From: Algoriphagus faecimaris
GTDB taxonomy: Bacteria; Bacteroidota; Bacteroidia; Cytophagales; Cyclobacteriaceae
DNA: 64,000 nucleotides
Reading direction: 5' to 3'
Assembly (NCBI RefSeq): GCF_900101705.1
Contig: NZ_FNAC01000007.1
Coordinates: 62,001-126,000 of the forward strand
Shown: positions 51,095 to 59,352 of the stretch, piece by piece
How the letters are laid out: each line of letters starts with the position of its first letter
How positions within the stretch are numbered: the stretch's first letter is position 1
The notes under the pieces: model-generated
What the model saw: the letters and a program-made list of their open reading frames with translations, nothing else
Told to the model about the DNA's origin: nothing
The model's database searches: none
Made by a program: the position numbers and the translations under genes

Positions 51095-53716
51095 TTAATT
51101 ACTAAATAATCTCTCTACCAAAATCCCTAAAGTAGCCAAACTGGAGGCAATTCCTATCCAGCCTGCTGCGTTCATTCGTTCTCTTTGTGGTTTTTGAGGT
51201 ATGACAATCTCTGCCCCTGGTTCAATCGAAGGATAGTTTTTAATCCCCAAAAACCCTCTTGTTTGGGCGGCATCCCCATTGGCATAAACTACATAGGCCT
51301 TTCCCTTTCTTGCGTTTTCGGTAAAGCCTCCCGCTTTCGAAATGTAATATTTAAGCGTCCTACCTTTTTCATACCTAGCAGTGGTGGGCAAAAGAACCTC
51401 TCCTACCATTCTCACAGTTTGAAGCTGCTTCGGTACCTGTAAAATATCCCCTTCCATCAAGATCAAATCTGCTTCCGAGCCGGGGTTTTTCATAATGAAT
51501 TCAAGATTGATCCCAACCATATCTTCTGTTTTAAACCTAGCTTGATTGAGCTCAGGGTCAATACTCAATGTATCTGAAAAAACCATCACCTGATCCATAG
51601 AAGACTCTTCTAGCCTCTTGGCTTTCTTTTCTTCCTCTATATCAGTTAACTTCTTGTCTACCCTTTCAAAAAGCATTCTCTCTGCCTCATTGAGATTTCG
51701 GTTAGTTTCAGGATTTAATCTCTCCCAAAGCTGCTTTAAACTTTCTTCCCTAAGCTCATCCTCTGACTTGCCTTCGTAATAAACTGTCCTACGAATCAGA
51801 TTGGCTCCTTTTGGATAGGCAAATTGAGAAAGTCCACCTGCCCTATTTATCAAATCAGATATTCGTTCATTTGCATTTTGAATAACAAACTCCCCGGGGT
51901 ACATCACTTCTCCCCTTACCGAAATAAGTTGTTCTCTTTCAAATCCGGGACTCCTTCTGATAAAAACATGATCAAATGGACTTAATGGCAATGCCTCTTC
52001 TTCCGGGCTTAATTTCAAGTTGGGGTCAATCGTAAGTGTGGAAATCTCAGCAATTCTACCACTAGTGGCATCCCTTACTCTTCTGGCAATTTCTATTGAG
52101 CTATTTGCAGCCGACTCTAGGAATCCCCCTGATCTTAAAATCAAATCCCCAACAGTCATTTGCGAGGCAAAAGGATAAGTTCCGGGAAAGTTCACCTCCC
52201 CAGAAATTTTCACGTAGTATTCCTCCTGAATATCATATCGGTTGGGAATAAATAATAAGTCTTCATTCTTTAATTCTACATCGACCGCATTTCCCTCCAA
52301 AATCCCGCTCAAGTCAATAGGCAAAGCCCCAAGGGTCAAATCAGTATTGGTACGATATAGCGTCGCCCTAGATAAAAATGCTTCTGGTCTCAAGCCCTCT
52401 GCCTTTTCAATCAACTCAGAAATGGTCATTCCATCTTCTAGAGAAAATTCACCCGCTCGATTGACAGAACCTACCACCTGAACCCGATTGGTAAATCGGT
52501 CTAAAACCTCCCCTACTAAAATTTCATCTCCGTCTTGAGGCACAAAAACCTCGTATTGATCAGAAGCTACATCGATTACTTTTCGCCTATCTTGGTCAAA
52601 TCTACGGACGGTTACTCTATCTCTGAATGCCTTGGAAGAAAACCCTCCGGCAAATTGATACAAATCAGCTAAGGATTCACCTGGTTTTACCTCAAAATAT
52701 CCTTCTCTTCTTACTGGCCCCACCAATTCCACTCTTGATTGAAAAGGAGGCACTATGATCACGTCATTATCCTGCAAAGTGATATTACTGCTTTGATCAC
52801 CTTTGGATAGAAAATCATAAATGTCAACAGTGGCTTCTAGCCTGGAATTCCTATAGACCTGAATAGTTCGAAATGCACCATTTTCATTTGGTCCTCCCGC
52901 TGCATAGAGAGCATTGAATACTGATGCAAAAGAGGGTAAGGTATACGTTCCTGGCTTGACTACTTCCCCTACCATCGAAACTTTGATCGAGCGGATATTA
53001 CCCAATCGAAGCTGAAGAAATGAGGAAGGAGAACTCCCTAAAAGGCTGGAATAAATCCGTCCTAAACTGGTTTTTAGTCTGGCCGTCGCAGCTTCTACAC
53101 TTGCTCCTCCTACTTGAATTGGACCCAGATTAGGAATAAAAATTCTTCCCTCTGGACTAACAGTCAAGTCATAGGCCTGCTGTGATGCTCCATAGATATC
53201 GATAAGAAGCTGATCTCCTGCTCCAATGATATAGGACAAAGGAGTAGGAAGATTAAGACTGGGGCTAAAGTCTAATTGTCTATTGTGAAAAAGTTTAAAC
53301 CCAAAGATTTTCTTCTGCTCTGGAGTCAAATCATAGTAAGGATCAGATCTGCGAAGTGAGTCAAACACATCTACCTGAGGTTCTGACATCAGATTCCGGC
53401 CTTGACCGGAGCCCATCACTTGGCCTTGACTTGCATTTCCGTTCATCAGCTCGCTGATTCTCCGGCCTAATTTGGCAGCTTCAGATGGAGGCATGCCTCT
53501 CTCCTGAGCCAAAGCAACTAACTGAGATGAATTAATACCATTCGCTTCGGCCCTTTTGACCAATTGCTCGATTTGGGCATTGGACAAATTATCTACTTTG
53601 ACGTTTTGAATATCTGCTAAGCTTTGTGACCAAGCTAGGCTAGCGGCCAAAAGAAAGGTAACCGTTAGAAATAAGGCTCTCAAGGCATTCACTTTATGTA
53701 ATGAATAGGCTATCAT
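51095..53716 (-). CDS. Multi-SLBB outer-membrane polysaccharide export protein
   Basis: I start at ATG 53716 (873 residues); TTG 53755 would add 13 residues. The leader reads NALRALFLTVTFLLAASLAW ending SQ. A poly_export domain near residues 150-230 (GAGDQLLIDIYGAS) is followed by six SLBB-type units, each with a G-x-V...G.Y pattern (for example VSMVGEVVKPGTYTLPS and VELVGPVRREGYFEV), a charged coiled region near 660-710, and a C-terminal hydrophobic helix (GWIGIASSLATLGILV). It is the exporter of module B, much longer than the Wza lipoprotein of module A. An 18-base element shared with the other module lies in its upstream region. Confidence 0.85.
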   Translation of the reverse strand: MIAYSLHKVNALRALFLTVTFLLAASLAWSQSLADIQNVKVDNLSNAQIEQLVKRAEANGINSSQLVALAQERGMPPSEAAKLGRRISELMNGNASQGQVMGSGQGRNLMSEPQVDVFDSLRRSDPYYDLTPEQKKIFGFKLFHNRQLDFSPSLNLPTPLSYIIGAGDQLLIDIYGASQQAYDLTVSPEGRIFIPNLGPIQVGGASVEAATARLKTSLGRIYSSLLGSSPSSFLQLRLGNIRSIKVSMVGEVVKPGTYTLPSFASVFNALYAAGGPNENGAFRTIQVYRNSRLEATVDIYDFLSKGDQSSNITLQDNDVIIVPPFQSRVELVGPVRREGYFEVKPGESLADLYQFAGGFSSKAFRDRVTVRRFDQDRRKVIDVASDQYEVFVPQDGDEILVGEVLDRFTNRVQVVGSVNRAGEFSLEDGMTISELIEKAEGLRPEAFLSRATLYRTNTDLTLGALPIDLSGILEGNAVDVELKNEDLLFIPNRYDIQEEYYVKISGEVNFPGTYPFASQMTVGDLILRSGGFLESAANSSIEIARRVRDATSGRIAEISTLTIDPNLKLSPEEEALPLSPFDHVFIRRSPGFEREQLISVRGEVMYPGEFVIQNANERISDLINRAGGLSQFAYPKGANLIRRTVYYEGKSEDELREESLKQLWERLNPETNRNLNEAERMLFERVDKKLTDIEEEKKAKRLEESSMDQVMVFSDTLSIDPELNQARFKTEDMVGINLEFIMKNPGSEADLILMEGDILQVPKQLQTVRMVGEVLLPTTARYEKGRTLKYYISKAGGFTENARKGKAYVVYANGDAAQTRGFLGIKNYPSIEPGAEIVIPQKPQRERMNAAGWIGIASSLATLGILVERLFSN

Positions 53717-53839
53717 CAAGGATTTTCGAGTTTCTATATTTGTTTGATCCTGCAATTTAATAGTTCATTTATCAAATCTCACCTGAATCCAGCAAGCTTT
53801 AAAACATTTGGAAAGATTAGGCTGACTTTAGTAGGAATG

Positions 53840-53871
53840 AGTGACTTAGATACAGCTTCGCCCTTTCGGTC
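53840..53871 (-). promoter_or_regulatory. Leader element shared with the module A dehydrogenase gene (copy 2)
   Basis: On the minus strand GACCGAAAGGGCGAAGCT (53871-53854) matches the copy at 30722-30705 in 17 of 18 bases. CTAAGTCACT (53849-53840) follows 4 bases later; the same word lies before the core in the other copy. GTGAC (just before the core) and GTCAC (in the trailing word) can pair around it. It lies 124-155 bases before ATG 53716 and between the regulator stop and the exporter start. The function is unknown. Confidence 0.45.
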
Positions 53872-53916
53872 ACATAGAATGCCTAGCAAAATCAATTAAC
53901 GAAATCTAGTCTATAG

Positions 53917-54435
53917 TTAGATTCCTACTGCTTTATCAAAAAGGACTAAGCCAGAATGATCGTTTCTTTTCGAACGAAAGGTAAATATCACCTTTCTATC
54001 GATCAATCCCTCTATTCGCTTGGTTAAGCCCTGTATGTAATCATGATTTAAATCATCCCCTACCACTACCACATCTATTTTTCCAGAATCCACTCCTCTC
54101 GACAGGTCCCCTACCAACAAAACCTGCTCGACTTCCCCCATTTTCTCCAATATTTGCTCCAAAAGCATATCAAGACCAAGGTACTTTCTGATGATGTCCC
54201 GAATATTAGTAAAGAAAGGGTGATGTGTGTTTGCCTGATAGGCAATTTTATTTTTTTCAGAATGCTTCAACAAAATCCCTGCCTGAGTAAGATTATTGAG
54301 CTCTTTCCGTATTGCGTTGGTCGATTCGCCAAATTCATCTGCCAGCCCCCTAAGATGACTTTGGTTGCGGTCATTCACAAAAAACTTAACAAGCAGCCTC
54401 AGACGAGTCTTGGATGTGATTAGGGAGTCAAGCAT
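53917..54435 (-). CDS. Winged-helix DNA-binding protein with nucleotidyltransferase-like C-terminus
   Basis: ATG 54435 is preferred (172 residues); TTG 54492 lies inside the promoter. The N-terminal part, LDSLITSKTRLRLLVKFFVN through SHLRGLADEFGESTNAIRKE, is a winged helix-turn-helix of ArsR/MarR-like type. The C-terminal part (VLLVGDLSRGVDSGKIDVVV) resembles a minimal nucleotidyltransferase fold, but the G-S..D-x-D catalytic pattern is degraded to one Asp. Its promoter is the best match to the Bacteroidetes consensus in the window. Position directly ahead of the 51-kb run suggests it regulates that run; this is inferred. Confidence 0.7.
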   Translation of the reverse strand: MLDSLITSKTRLRLLVKFFVNDRNQSHLRGLADEFGESTNAIRKELNNLTQAGILLKHSEKNKIAYQANTHHPFFTNIRDIIRKYLGLDMLLEQILEKMGEVEQVLLVGDLSRGVDSGKIDVVVVGDDLNHDYIQGLTKRIEGLIDRKVIFTFRSKRNDHSGLVLFDKAVGI

Positions 54436-54463
54436 TAAAAATCCACTTTTGATAAGTGAGTAA

Positions 54464-54493
54464 CAAAGGTACTCATTCGCCTTAAGTGACAAA
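54464..54493 (-). promoter_or_regulatory. Bacteroidetes-type promoter of the regulator gene
   Basis: TTTG at 54493-54490, an 18-base spacer, then TACCTTTG at 54471-54464 is a full match to the -33 TTTG / -7 TAnnTTTG consensus of Bacteroidetes sigma-A. Transcription would begin near 54458, about 22 bases before ATG 54435, which supports that start over the TTG upstream. Confidence 0.75.
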
Positions 54494-54541
54494 ACTTTTT
54501 TTTCTAAAATGATTTAAATTTTTCCTTGCGAAAATACTAGT

Positions 54542-54922
54542 CTAAAGAAGCGGCCCTCTGTAAATATCTTTTCTCTCCCTTTTTAGAATTTTTCTAAGCA
54601 AATTACCACTTAAGGCTGAAAAAGAGCCCAAAAGAAAACCCAATAAAACTGTGAGCATAAGCATCCACAGGCCTGAGCTGACTCCGAAGATATCAGCTAT
54701 TTTATCCGCTAATTTTCCTCCCGTTGTTATGGAAATAAAAACCCCTTGACCTAGCCAAGCAACTGCCATTCCCAATCCTCCTCCCCAAAACGAAGTAGCT
54801 TTCCTTGAAGGAATCAGGATACCAAAGGCAAAAATCACAATCATCACTACCCAGTAGGGTTGCCAAAAACTAACAAGAGCCACCAAAAGGACTACCAAAA
54901 GAAAATAACTTGGGAATTTCAT
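54542..54922 (-). CDS. Small integral membrane protein, unknown function
   Basis: This 126-residue protein has four hydrophobic segments: two near the start (YFLLVVLLVALVSFW and VVMIVIFAFGILI), one at GGGLGMAVAWLGQGVFISI and one at LWMLMLTVLLGFLLGSFSAL. It ends in a basic tail (KRERKDIYRG). Its ATG overlaps the stop of the acylase gene (54919-54922), so it is co-translated with it. It may be a membrane partner or a neighbour without shared function. I do not recognise the family. Confidence 0.7.
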   Translation of the reverse strand: MKFPSYFLLVVLLVALVSFWQPYWVVMIVIFAFGILIPSRKATSFWGGGLGMAVAWLGQGVFISITTGGKLADKIADIFGVSSGLWMLMLTVLLGFLLGSFSALSGNLLRKILKRERKDIYRGPLL

Positions 54923-57345
54923 TCTGAGGGATTTAATGTATTACTGAATAATAGATTACCGGTTTCGTCGCTATTTCTTAGATTAAAATTCAAATATTCA
55001 CCATTCGCCCATTTGGGAATAAAATTTTGATAAAATCGACTCCCAGGATTACCTGATTGACCTCCAGGGTAGATTCCAAATGCTTTGACTTCCTCTCCTA
55101 GCTCGACAATCATCCTCCAGCTTGCCCCATGTCTTCCGCTTGTCGCATTGACTATACCTGATCCTCCTCCCGTGTAAACGTTTTTAACCGAAAAGGAAGC
55201 AAACTGTGGCACAAGGTGCTGAATGGTAGTTTGCTTATAATTCGCCCAAGAATAATCTCCATTTTCAGACTCCCAAGTACTCATATCCTGCACCATTTCA
55301 GCAAAAGCTTTTTTAATATGATCTTGAGCTGTTTCTATTTCCGGTGTTTCTTTCAAATCAAAAAAATCAAATCCCGGCTCATCTTTCATCAATTGGTAGG
55401 TTTGATAATTATTTGGACGAATTTTCGGACCCTTTATTTCATTCATATTTGACCAAAGAGAAAGGTAGGCTTTATTCCACCACACGTAGAAAAGTGTCGG
55501 TGCTTTCTGATTGGGGTCTGCATAAAAATCCCATGCCTTCAATTCTTTTAAATAAGACAATCCCTTTTCACTTAGAGTATCTGGAGAGCCAAGAAATTCT
55601 ATCATCAAAGGAAGAGCTTCTGCTGCATGCAAATAAAAATCATCAAACTGCAATTTCATCATATTCTCCACAGTGACCTGATCCATAGCCTCCAATTGAC
55701 TATTGATCCTTCTATTTCTGTAATGCTCATAGCTATGGTCAAAAACATAATAGGGGTAAGAAGGAGATACCGGATGTTGATTTGCCGAAGAGACAAAACC
55801 TCTTTCGGGGTTAAGTGTGCTGGGATTATGCTCATAGGGTATAAAATCCTGCCATTCCATTTTTGGGTCAGCTCCATCCATAAAAAATTTTCCCTGTTCT
55901 TCCCATTTAAGTGGAAATTTTCCCTGAATTCGCATAGCAATATCTCCTTCATTGGATGCAAAGACAAAATTCTGGGCAGGGGCTGTATAATGGTCCAAGG
56001 CCGCCATATAGTCCTGATGATTTTTGGCTTGATTTAGCAAGATGAAAGTTCTTTGTTCATTGGAACCCATGTGCAAGGTCCACTTCAAGGCAAAATTCAC
56101 ATCTTGGCGCTCCGATCTGAAATTTCGATCATAGACCACAGGACCATAATGTGTATATACTACAGTATCTACGAAAGCTGTTTCTTGACCCTTTATTTTG
56201 ATCTCTTCCAGCCTAAGAGTGGCATCCCTCCATTCCTGTCCATATTGATAGGACTTTCGTGAAGCGTCCTTGAAAGTAATTTTGTACCAATCTCTCGCAT
56301 CTTTAGTGGCATTGGTGACGCCCCAGGCCACCTGCTCATTGAAACCGGAAATCACCCCTAGGGCTCCAGGAAGTGTAGCGCCTTTTACCCTGTACGCTGG
56401 GGTAGACAGTTGCATCGAATACCAAATCGAAGGCAGATTTAATCCCAAATGGGGGTCATTGGCCAAAATCGGATTGCCGCTTTTTGTTTTGGAACCTGAA
56501 ACCGCCCAATTATTTGAGCCAATTCCCTCTTCAGGTTGCGGTAAAGGATCAAGCAGGAGCTCGTCCTTAGGAAACTCAAGGGAATCAGGTTTTACTACCT
56601 GAAGAGGTGTAAAATTCCAATTTCTTTCTTTTTCAATCACTGGGTCTACTACCTGAGGATATTCCGGAAAAAGCTTATTTAACATCTCTTCCCCCAAAAC
56701 TTTTCTAAGATTGGAATACTCCAAATCTCTATCCCCCACCAGCATATCTGTCATGTATTTGAGCAGGAGTAGAGACTTCAGTGCTGTCCAGGGCTCGGGC
56801 CGGTAATTCAAGATTTTATATTCCACCGGTAGCCTTGCTGTAGTTAAGCTTTCGATGTATTGATTGACTCCTTCGGCATAGGCTTCGACCTTTTCCAAAG
56901 TGGCTGGATCATTTTCTTCAAGAAACCGAAGTCCTACCTCTGCCCCATAGGAAAGCCCTTTCCTTCGAGTCATTCGGTCAAGATCCAAAGCTATATCACC
57001 TACGATTTCGGATATTCGCCCTGCTGCGGCCATAGTCTGAAACTCCATCTGCCATAATCGATGCTGGGCAGTGACAAAACCCTGTGCACGATAGAGATCC
57101 AACTCATTCTGGGCAAAAATGTGTGGAATCAAATTTTCATCGTAGTGTACGGTGACAGGTTCGGCTAAACCTATCAAGTCTAGTTCTTCCTCAGCCAGTT
57201 GATCCTCACTATATGAATTTTGCCAAAAACCGTGATTTGGATCTAGCAAAATACCCATTGGAGGTGCGGGTCCTAAGGGAACTGAGGCAAGGTAGGCCAA
57301 TCCGAGGGTGATCGAGGCGACAACCAAAAATCCGAAATACTTCAT
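54919..57345 (-). CDS. Penicillin acylase family Ntn-hydrolase
   Basis: ATG 57345 is preferred (808 residues; GTG 57369 is the alternative). An N-terminal membrane anchor or signal (FGFLVVASITLGLAYLA) exports the precursor. The alpha part ends before the autocleavage site at GIGSNNWAVSGSKTKSG, where the Ser becomes the N-terminal nucleophile of the beta chain. ILANDPHLGLNLPSIWY and the later GGSGIVNATSGRHGASWRM are conserved in the family. Members cleave amides such as penicillin, acyl-homoserine lactones or cyclic lipopeptides. It forms a two-gene operon with the small membrane protein. The substrate is unknown. Confidence 0.88.
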   Translation of the reverse strand: MKYFGFLVVASITLGLAYLASVPLGPAPPMGILLDPNHGFWQNSYSEDQLAEEELDLIGLAEPVTVHYDENLIPHIFAQNELDLYRAQGFVTAQHRLWQMEFQTMAAAGRISEIVGDIALDLDRMTRRKGLSYGAEVGLRFLEENDPATLEKVEAYAEGVNQYIESLTTARLPVEYKILNYRPEPWTALKSLLLLKYMTDMLVGDRDLEYSNLRKVLGEEMLNKLFPEYPQVVDPVIEKERNWNFTPLQVVKPDSLEFPKDELLLDPLPQPEEGIGSNNWAVSGSKTKSGNPILANDPHLGLNLPSIWYSMQLSTPAYRVKGATLPGALGVISGFNEQVAWGVTNATKDARDWYKITFKDASRKSYQYGQEWRDATLRLEEIKIKGQETAFVDTVVYTHYGPVVYDRNFRSERQDVNFALKWTLHMGSNEQRTFILLNQAKNHQDYMAALDHYTAPAQNFVFASNEGDIAMRIQGKFPLKWEEQGKFFMDGADPKMEWQDFIPYEHNPSTLNPERGFVSSANQHPVSPSYPYYVFDHSYEHYRNRRINSQLEAMDQVTVENMMKLQFDDFYLHAAEALPLMIEFLGSPDTLSEKGLSYLKELKAWDFYADPNQKAPTLFYVWWNKAYLSLWSNMNEIKGPKIRPNNYQTYQLMKDEPGFDFFDLKETPEIETAQDHIKKAFAEMVQDMSTWESENGDYSWANYKQTTIQHLVPQFASFSVKNVYTGGGSGIVNATSGRHGASWRMIVELGEEVKAFGIYPGGQSGNPGSRFYQNFIPKWANGEYLNFNLRNSDETGNLLFSNTLNPSE

Positions 57346-57420
57346 AAAATCACTTTGGGGTAGGGCCACGAATTTAATTGAAAGTTTTAAAAAATTACCT
57401 TACAGCTCGGTCATTGACTC

Positions 57421-57455
57421 AAAAAAAAGCCCTCATTTTCAACAAACAAGGGCTT
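57421..57455 (-). terminator. Intrinsic terminator of the DUF2911 gene
   Basis: AAGCCCT (57427-57433) pairs with AGGGCTT (57449-57455) around a 15-base loop. On the minus strand it runs straight into eight T residues. It lies 12 bases after the stop of the DUF2911 gene and insulates the acylase operon. Confidence 0.85.
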
Positions 57456-57467
57456 ACATGAATAGAA

Positions 57468-58034
57468 CTATTCTATGGTGATGGGGAGCTTTAGCTTCTC
57501 CCATCTGATGACCAATCCTGGGGCCTCCAAATCAATAGAAAGTCTCTCTTGACTCGTCTCTTCCCATACTGGCGTCACCTCTACCCGAAGGACATCATTC
57601 TTTTCATCGTATTGAAAATGACCATGCTCCAAGTCCCATTCCGAATTCAAAATCACCGTCCAAGCTCCAGAGGACTTAGGAATAGTAAATAAGGAGTATT
57701 TACCCGGTTGGATGGATTTTCCTTGGATTTTCATCTCTTCTTTGAGCTCTACAAAAGTCGCCTCGTTGGCTCCGGTGCGCCAAACCACCTCATAAGGAAC
57801 TAAATCTCCCCAGAGTGTTCTCCCTTTCACAGCAGGAGAACCATATTGGACCAAGAAGTCCTTTCCATTGATTTGGCCTTGCTTTATTTCCAAGGGACTA
57901 GGACGCTGTTCCTCATTTGAGTCACTTTGTCTTTCTTCAGTCTGCTCATTCTCAATCGATTCAGTTTTGGAGTTACATGAAACAAATCCTGAAACCATCA
58001 AAACCGATAACAAAATAGTAAGCGTCTTTCTCAT
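57468..58034 (-). CDS. DUF2911-family lipoprotein
   Basis: This 188-residue protein starts at ATG 58034 with KTLTILLSVLMVSGFVSC, a lipobox leader with Cys at residue 20, then an acidic linker rich in Glu and Gln. The mature part has VQYGSPAVKGRTLWG followed by VPYEVVWRTGANEATFVE, the DUF2911 signature. The fold is a small beta-sandwich of unknown role, widespread in Bacteroidota. It is a single-gene unit with its own terminator (57421-57455), divergent from the EEP gene. Confidence 0.85.
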   Translation of the reverse strand: MRKTLTILLSVLMVSGFVSCNSKTESIENEQTEERQSDSNEEQRPSPLEIKQGQINGKDFLVQYGSPAVKGRTLWGDLVPYEVVWRTGANEATFVELKEEMKIQGKSIQPGKYSLFTIPKSSGAWTVILNSEWDLEHGHFQYDEKNDVLRVEVTPVWEETSQERLSIDLEAPGLVIRWEKLKLPITIE

Positions 58035-58248
58035 AGTGTTCTATTTAATGGGTTGAATAAACTAATAATGTGCCAACCTTCAAAGTAGAAGTTCTTATTC
58101 GTATTGATTTTCAATCTGAAGAAGATAAGCATTTAAATTTTCAAATCTCTTTCGCTACTTTACGGAAGTTAGCTGTTTTTGGATTAATAATTGCACCAGA
58201 AAATCTCATCATCTTAGAAGATCTAAGGGAATTAGCCTACCCCATTTC

Positions 58249-59283
58249 ATGAAATATTTTATCGGGTTTATATTCATCTGTACACTTTTGATTTTTGGCA
58301 GTGTCTATGTGTCACCGGAGGACTTTCCCTATGTAGGACTCTTACCTTTCCTCATTCCGGTCTTTTGGCTGTTAAATCTTTTCCTCTTTTTCTTGTTGAT
58401 TCTGTCTTGGAAAAAAGAAGCTTTTATTCCGCTCTTGGTCTTGATTATAGGTTTCAGATTTGCAGAAATCACTTTTCAAAAAAATACCTCAGAAGAAAAC
58501 CCGGATGGAATTAAAGTATTGACCTACAATACCCATTTATTCGATTACAAAACTCGTACGGAAGGAAAATTTGACCCTAGCGTCTACGCATGGCTGCAGC
58601 AGCATACTGCCGACATCAAGGTTTTTCAGGAATTTTATCAGGATAATACTACCCCGTCTAGGAATTCGCTGAAAATTCTGGGTGGAGACAGTGAAATGGA
58701 ATATTCTTATCAAATCATCGATGGAAATCCCTCCAGGAGGTCTTATGGAATGGCTATTTTTTCCAAATTCCCCATAATCAACGACGGGAAAATATTTGAC
58801 AATAACCGGGCAAATGGTGCTATTTTCGCAGATATTCTCTATCAATCAGATACTATCCGAATCTATAATGTACACTTGGAGTCGATGCAGATCAATTCCC
58901 AGACCTTGGAAAACTTAGATGGAGTAAAGGAAAATTACAGACAAACCCTAGGAAAACTCCACCGCGGAAGCCTTGCAAGGAGTAAGCAGCTAAAAGTACT
59001 TGAAGAGCATATCAACAACAGCCCTTTTCCAAATATTATCATGGGTGATTTCAACGAACTGCCTTATTCCAATACCTATTTTCGCCTCAGCAAAAATCAT
59101 ATCAATGCCTTTGAGACCGCCGGGAATGGCTTTGAATTCACTTATAATAAAATCCTGTTTTTTCTCAGGATTGACCATATTTTTTCAAGTCCGGAACTGG
59201 AAGCAGTGGAATTTACTACGCATCGGGAAGTAGACTATTCCGATCATTACCCTGTTTCGGCTACTTTGAGGTTTAAAAAGTGA
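58249..59283 (+). CDS. Endonuclease/exonuclease/phosphatase-family protein with N-terminal membrane helices
   Basis: This 344-residue protein starts at ATG 58249. Two or three hydrophobic helices occupy residues 1-75. The catalytic domain begins at VLTYNTHLFDYK and has FQEFYQD (metal-binding Glu), IIMGDFNELPYSN (general acid region), DHIFSSPEL and DYSDHYPVSA (catalytic Asp-His). Such anchored EEP proteins of Bacteroidota may act on nucleic acids or on phospholipid-type phosphodiesters; the substrate is not shown. The 214-base region before it contains no promoter I can call with confidence. Confidence 0.88.
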   Translation: MKYFIGFIFICTLLIFGSVYVSPEDFPYVGLLPFLIPVFWLLNLFLFFLLILSWKKEAFIPLLVLIIGFRFAEITFQKNTSEENPDGIKVLTYNTHLFDYKTRTEGKFDPSVYAWLQQHTADIKVFQEFYQDNTTPSRNSLKILGGDSEMEYSYQIIDGNPSRRSYGMAIFSKFPIINDGKIFDNNRANGAIFADILYQSDTIRIYNVHLESMQINSQTLENLDGVKENYRQTLGKLHRGSLARSKQLKVLEEHINNSPFPNIIMGDFNELPYSNTYFRLSKNHINAFETAGNGFEFTYNKILFFLRIDHIFSSPELEAVEFTTHREVDYSDHYPVSATLRFKK

Positions 59284-59299
59284 GCTAAGCGACTCTAAC

Positions 59300-59313
59300 T
59301 TCTATCAATAGAA
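59300..59313. terminator. Weak hairpin between convergent genes
   Basis: TTCTA-TCAA-TAGAA with one further A-T pair gives a short stem and is followed on the plus strand by a T-rich stretch (ATTATTTTC). It lies 16 bases after the EEP stop, facing the convergent MMPL gene, so it may end either transcript. Confidence 0.35.
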
Positions 59314-59352
59314 ATTATTTTCTTCAGAACGAGCTTCATCTATCTTACTTGA

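Noticed and set aside
55216..56602. Several plus-strand ORFs of 78-136 codons
   Set aside because: All are antisense shadows of the penicillin-acylase gene.
58070..58252. 60-codon plus-strand ORF overlapping the EEP start by ATGA
   Set aside because: The overlap looks like coupling, but the peptide has no recognisable family, its composition is ordinary, and the stretch is more likely the divergent promoter region.
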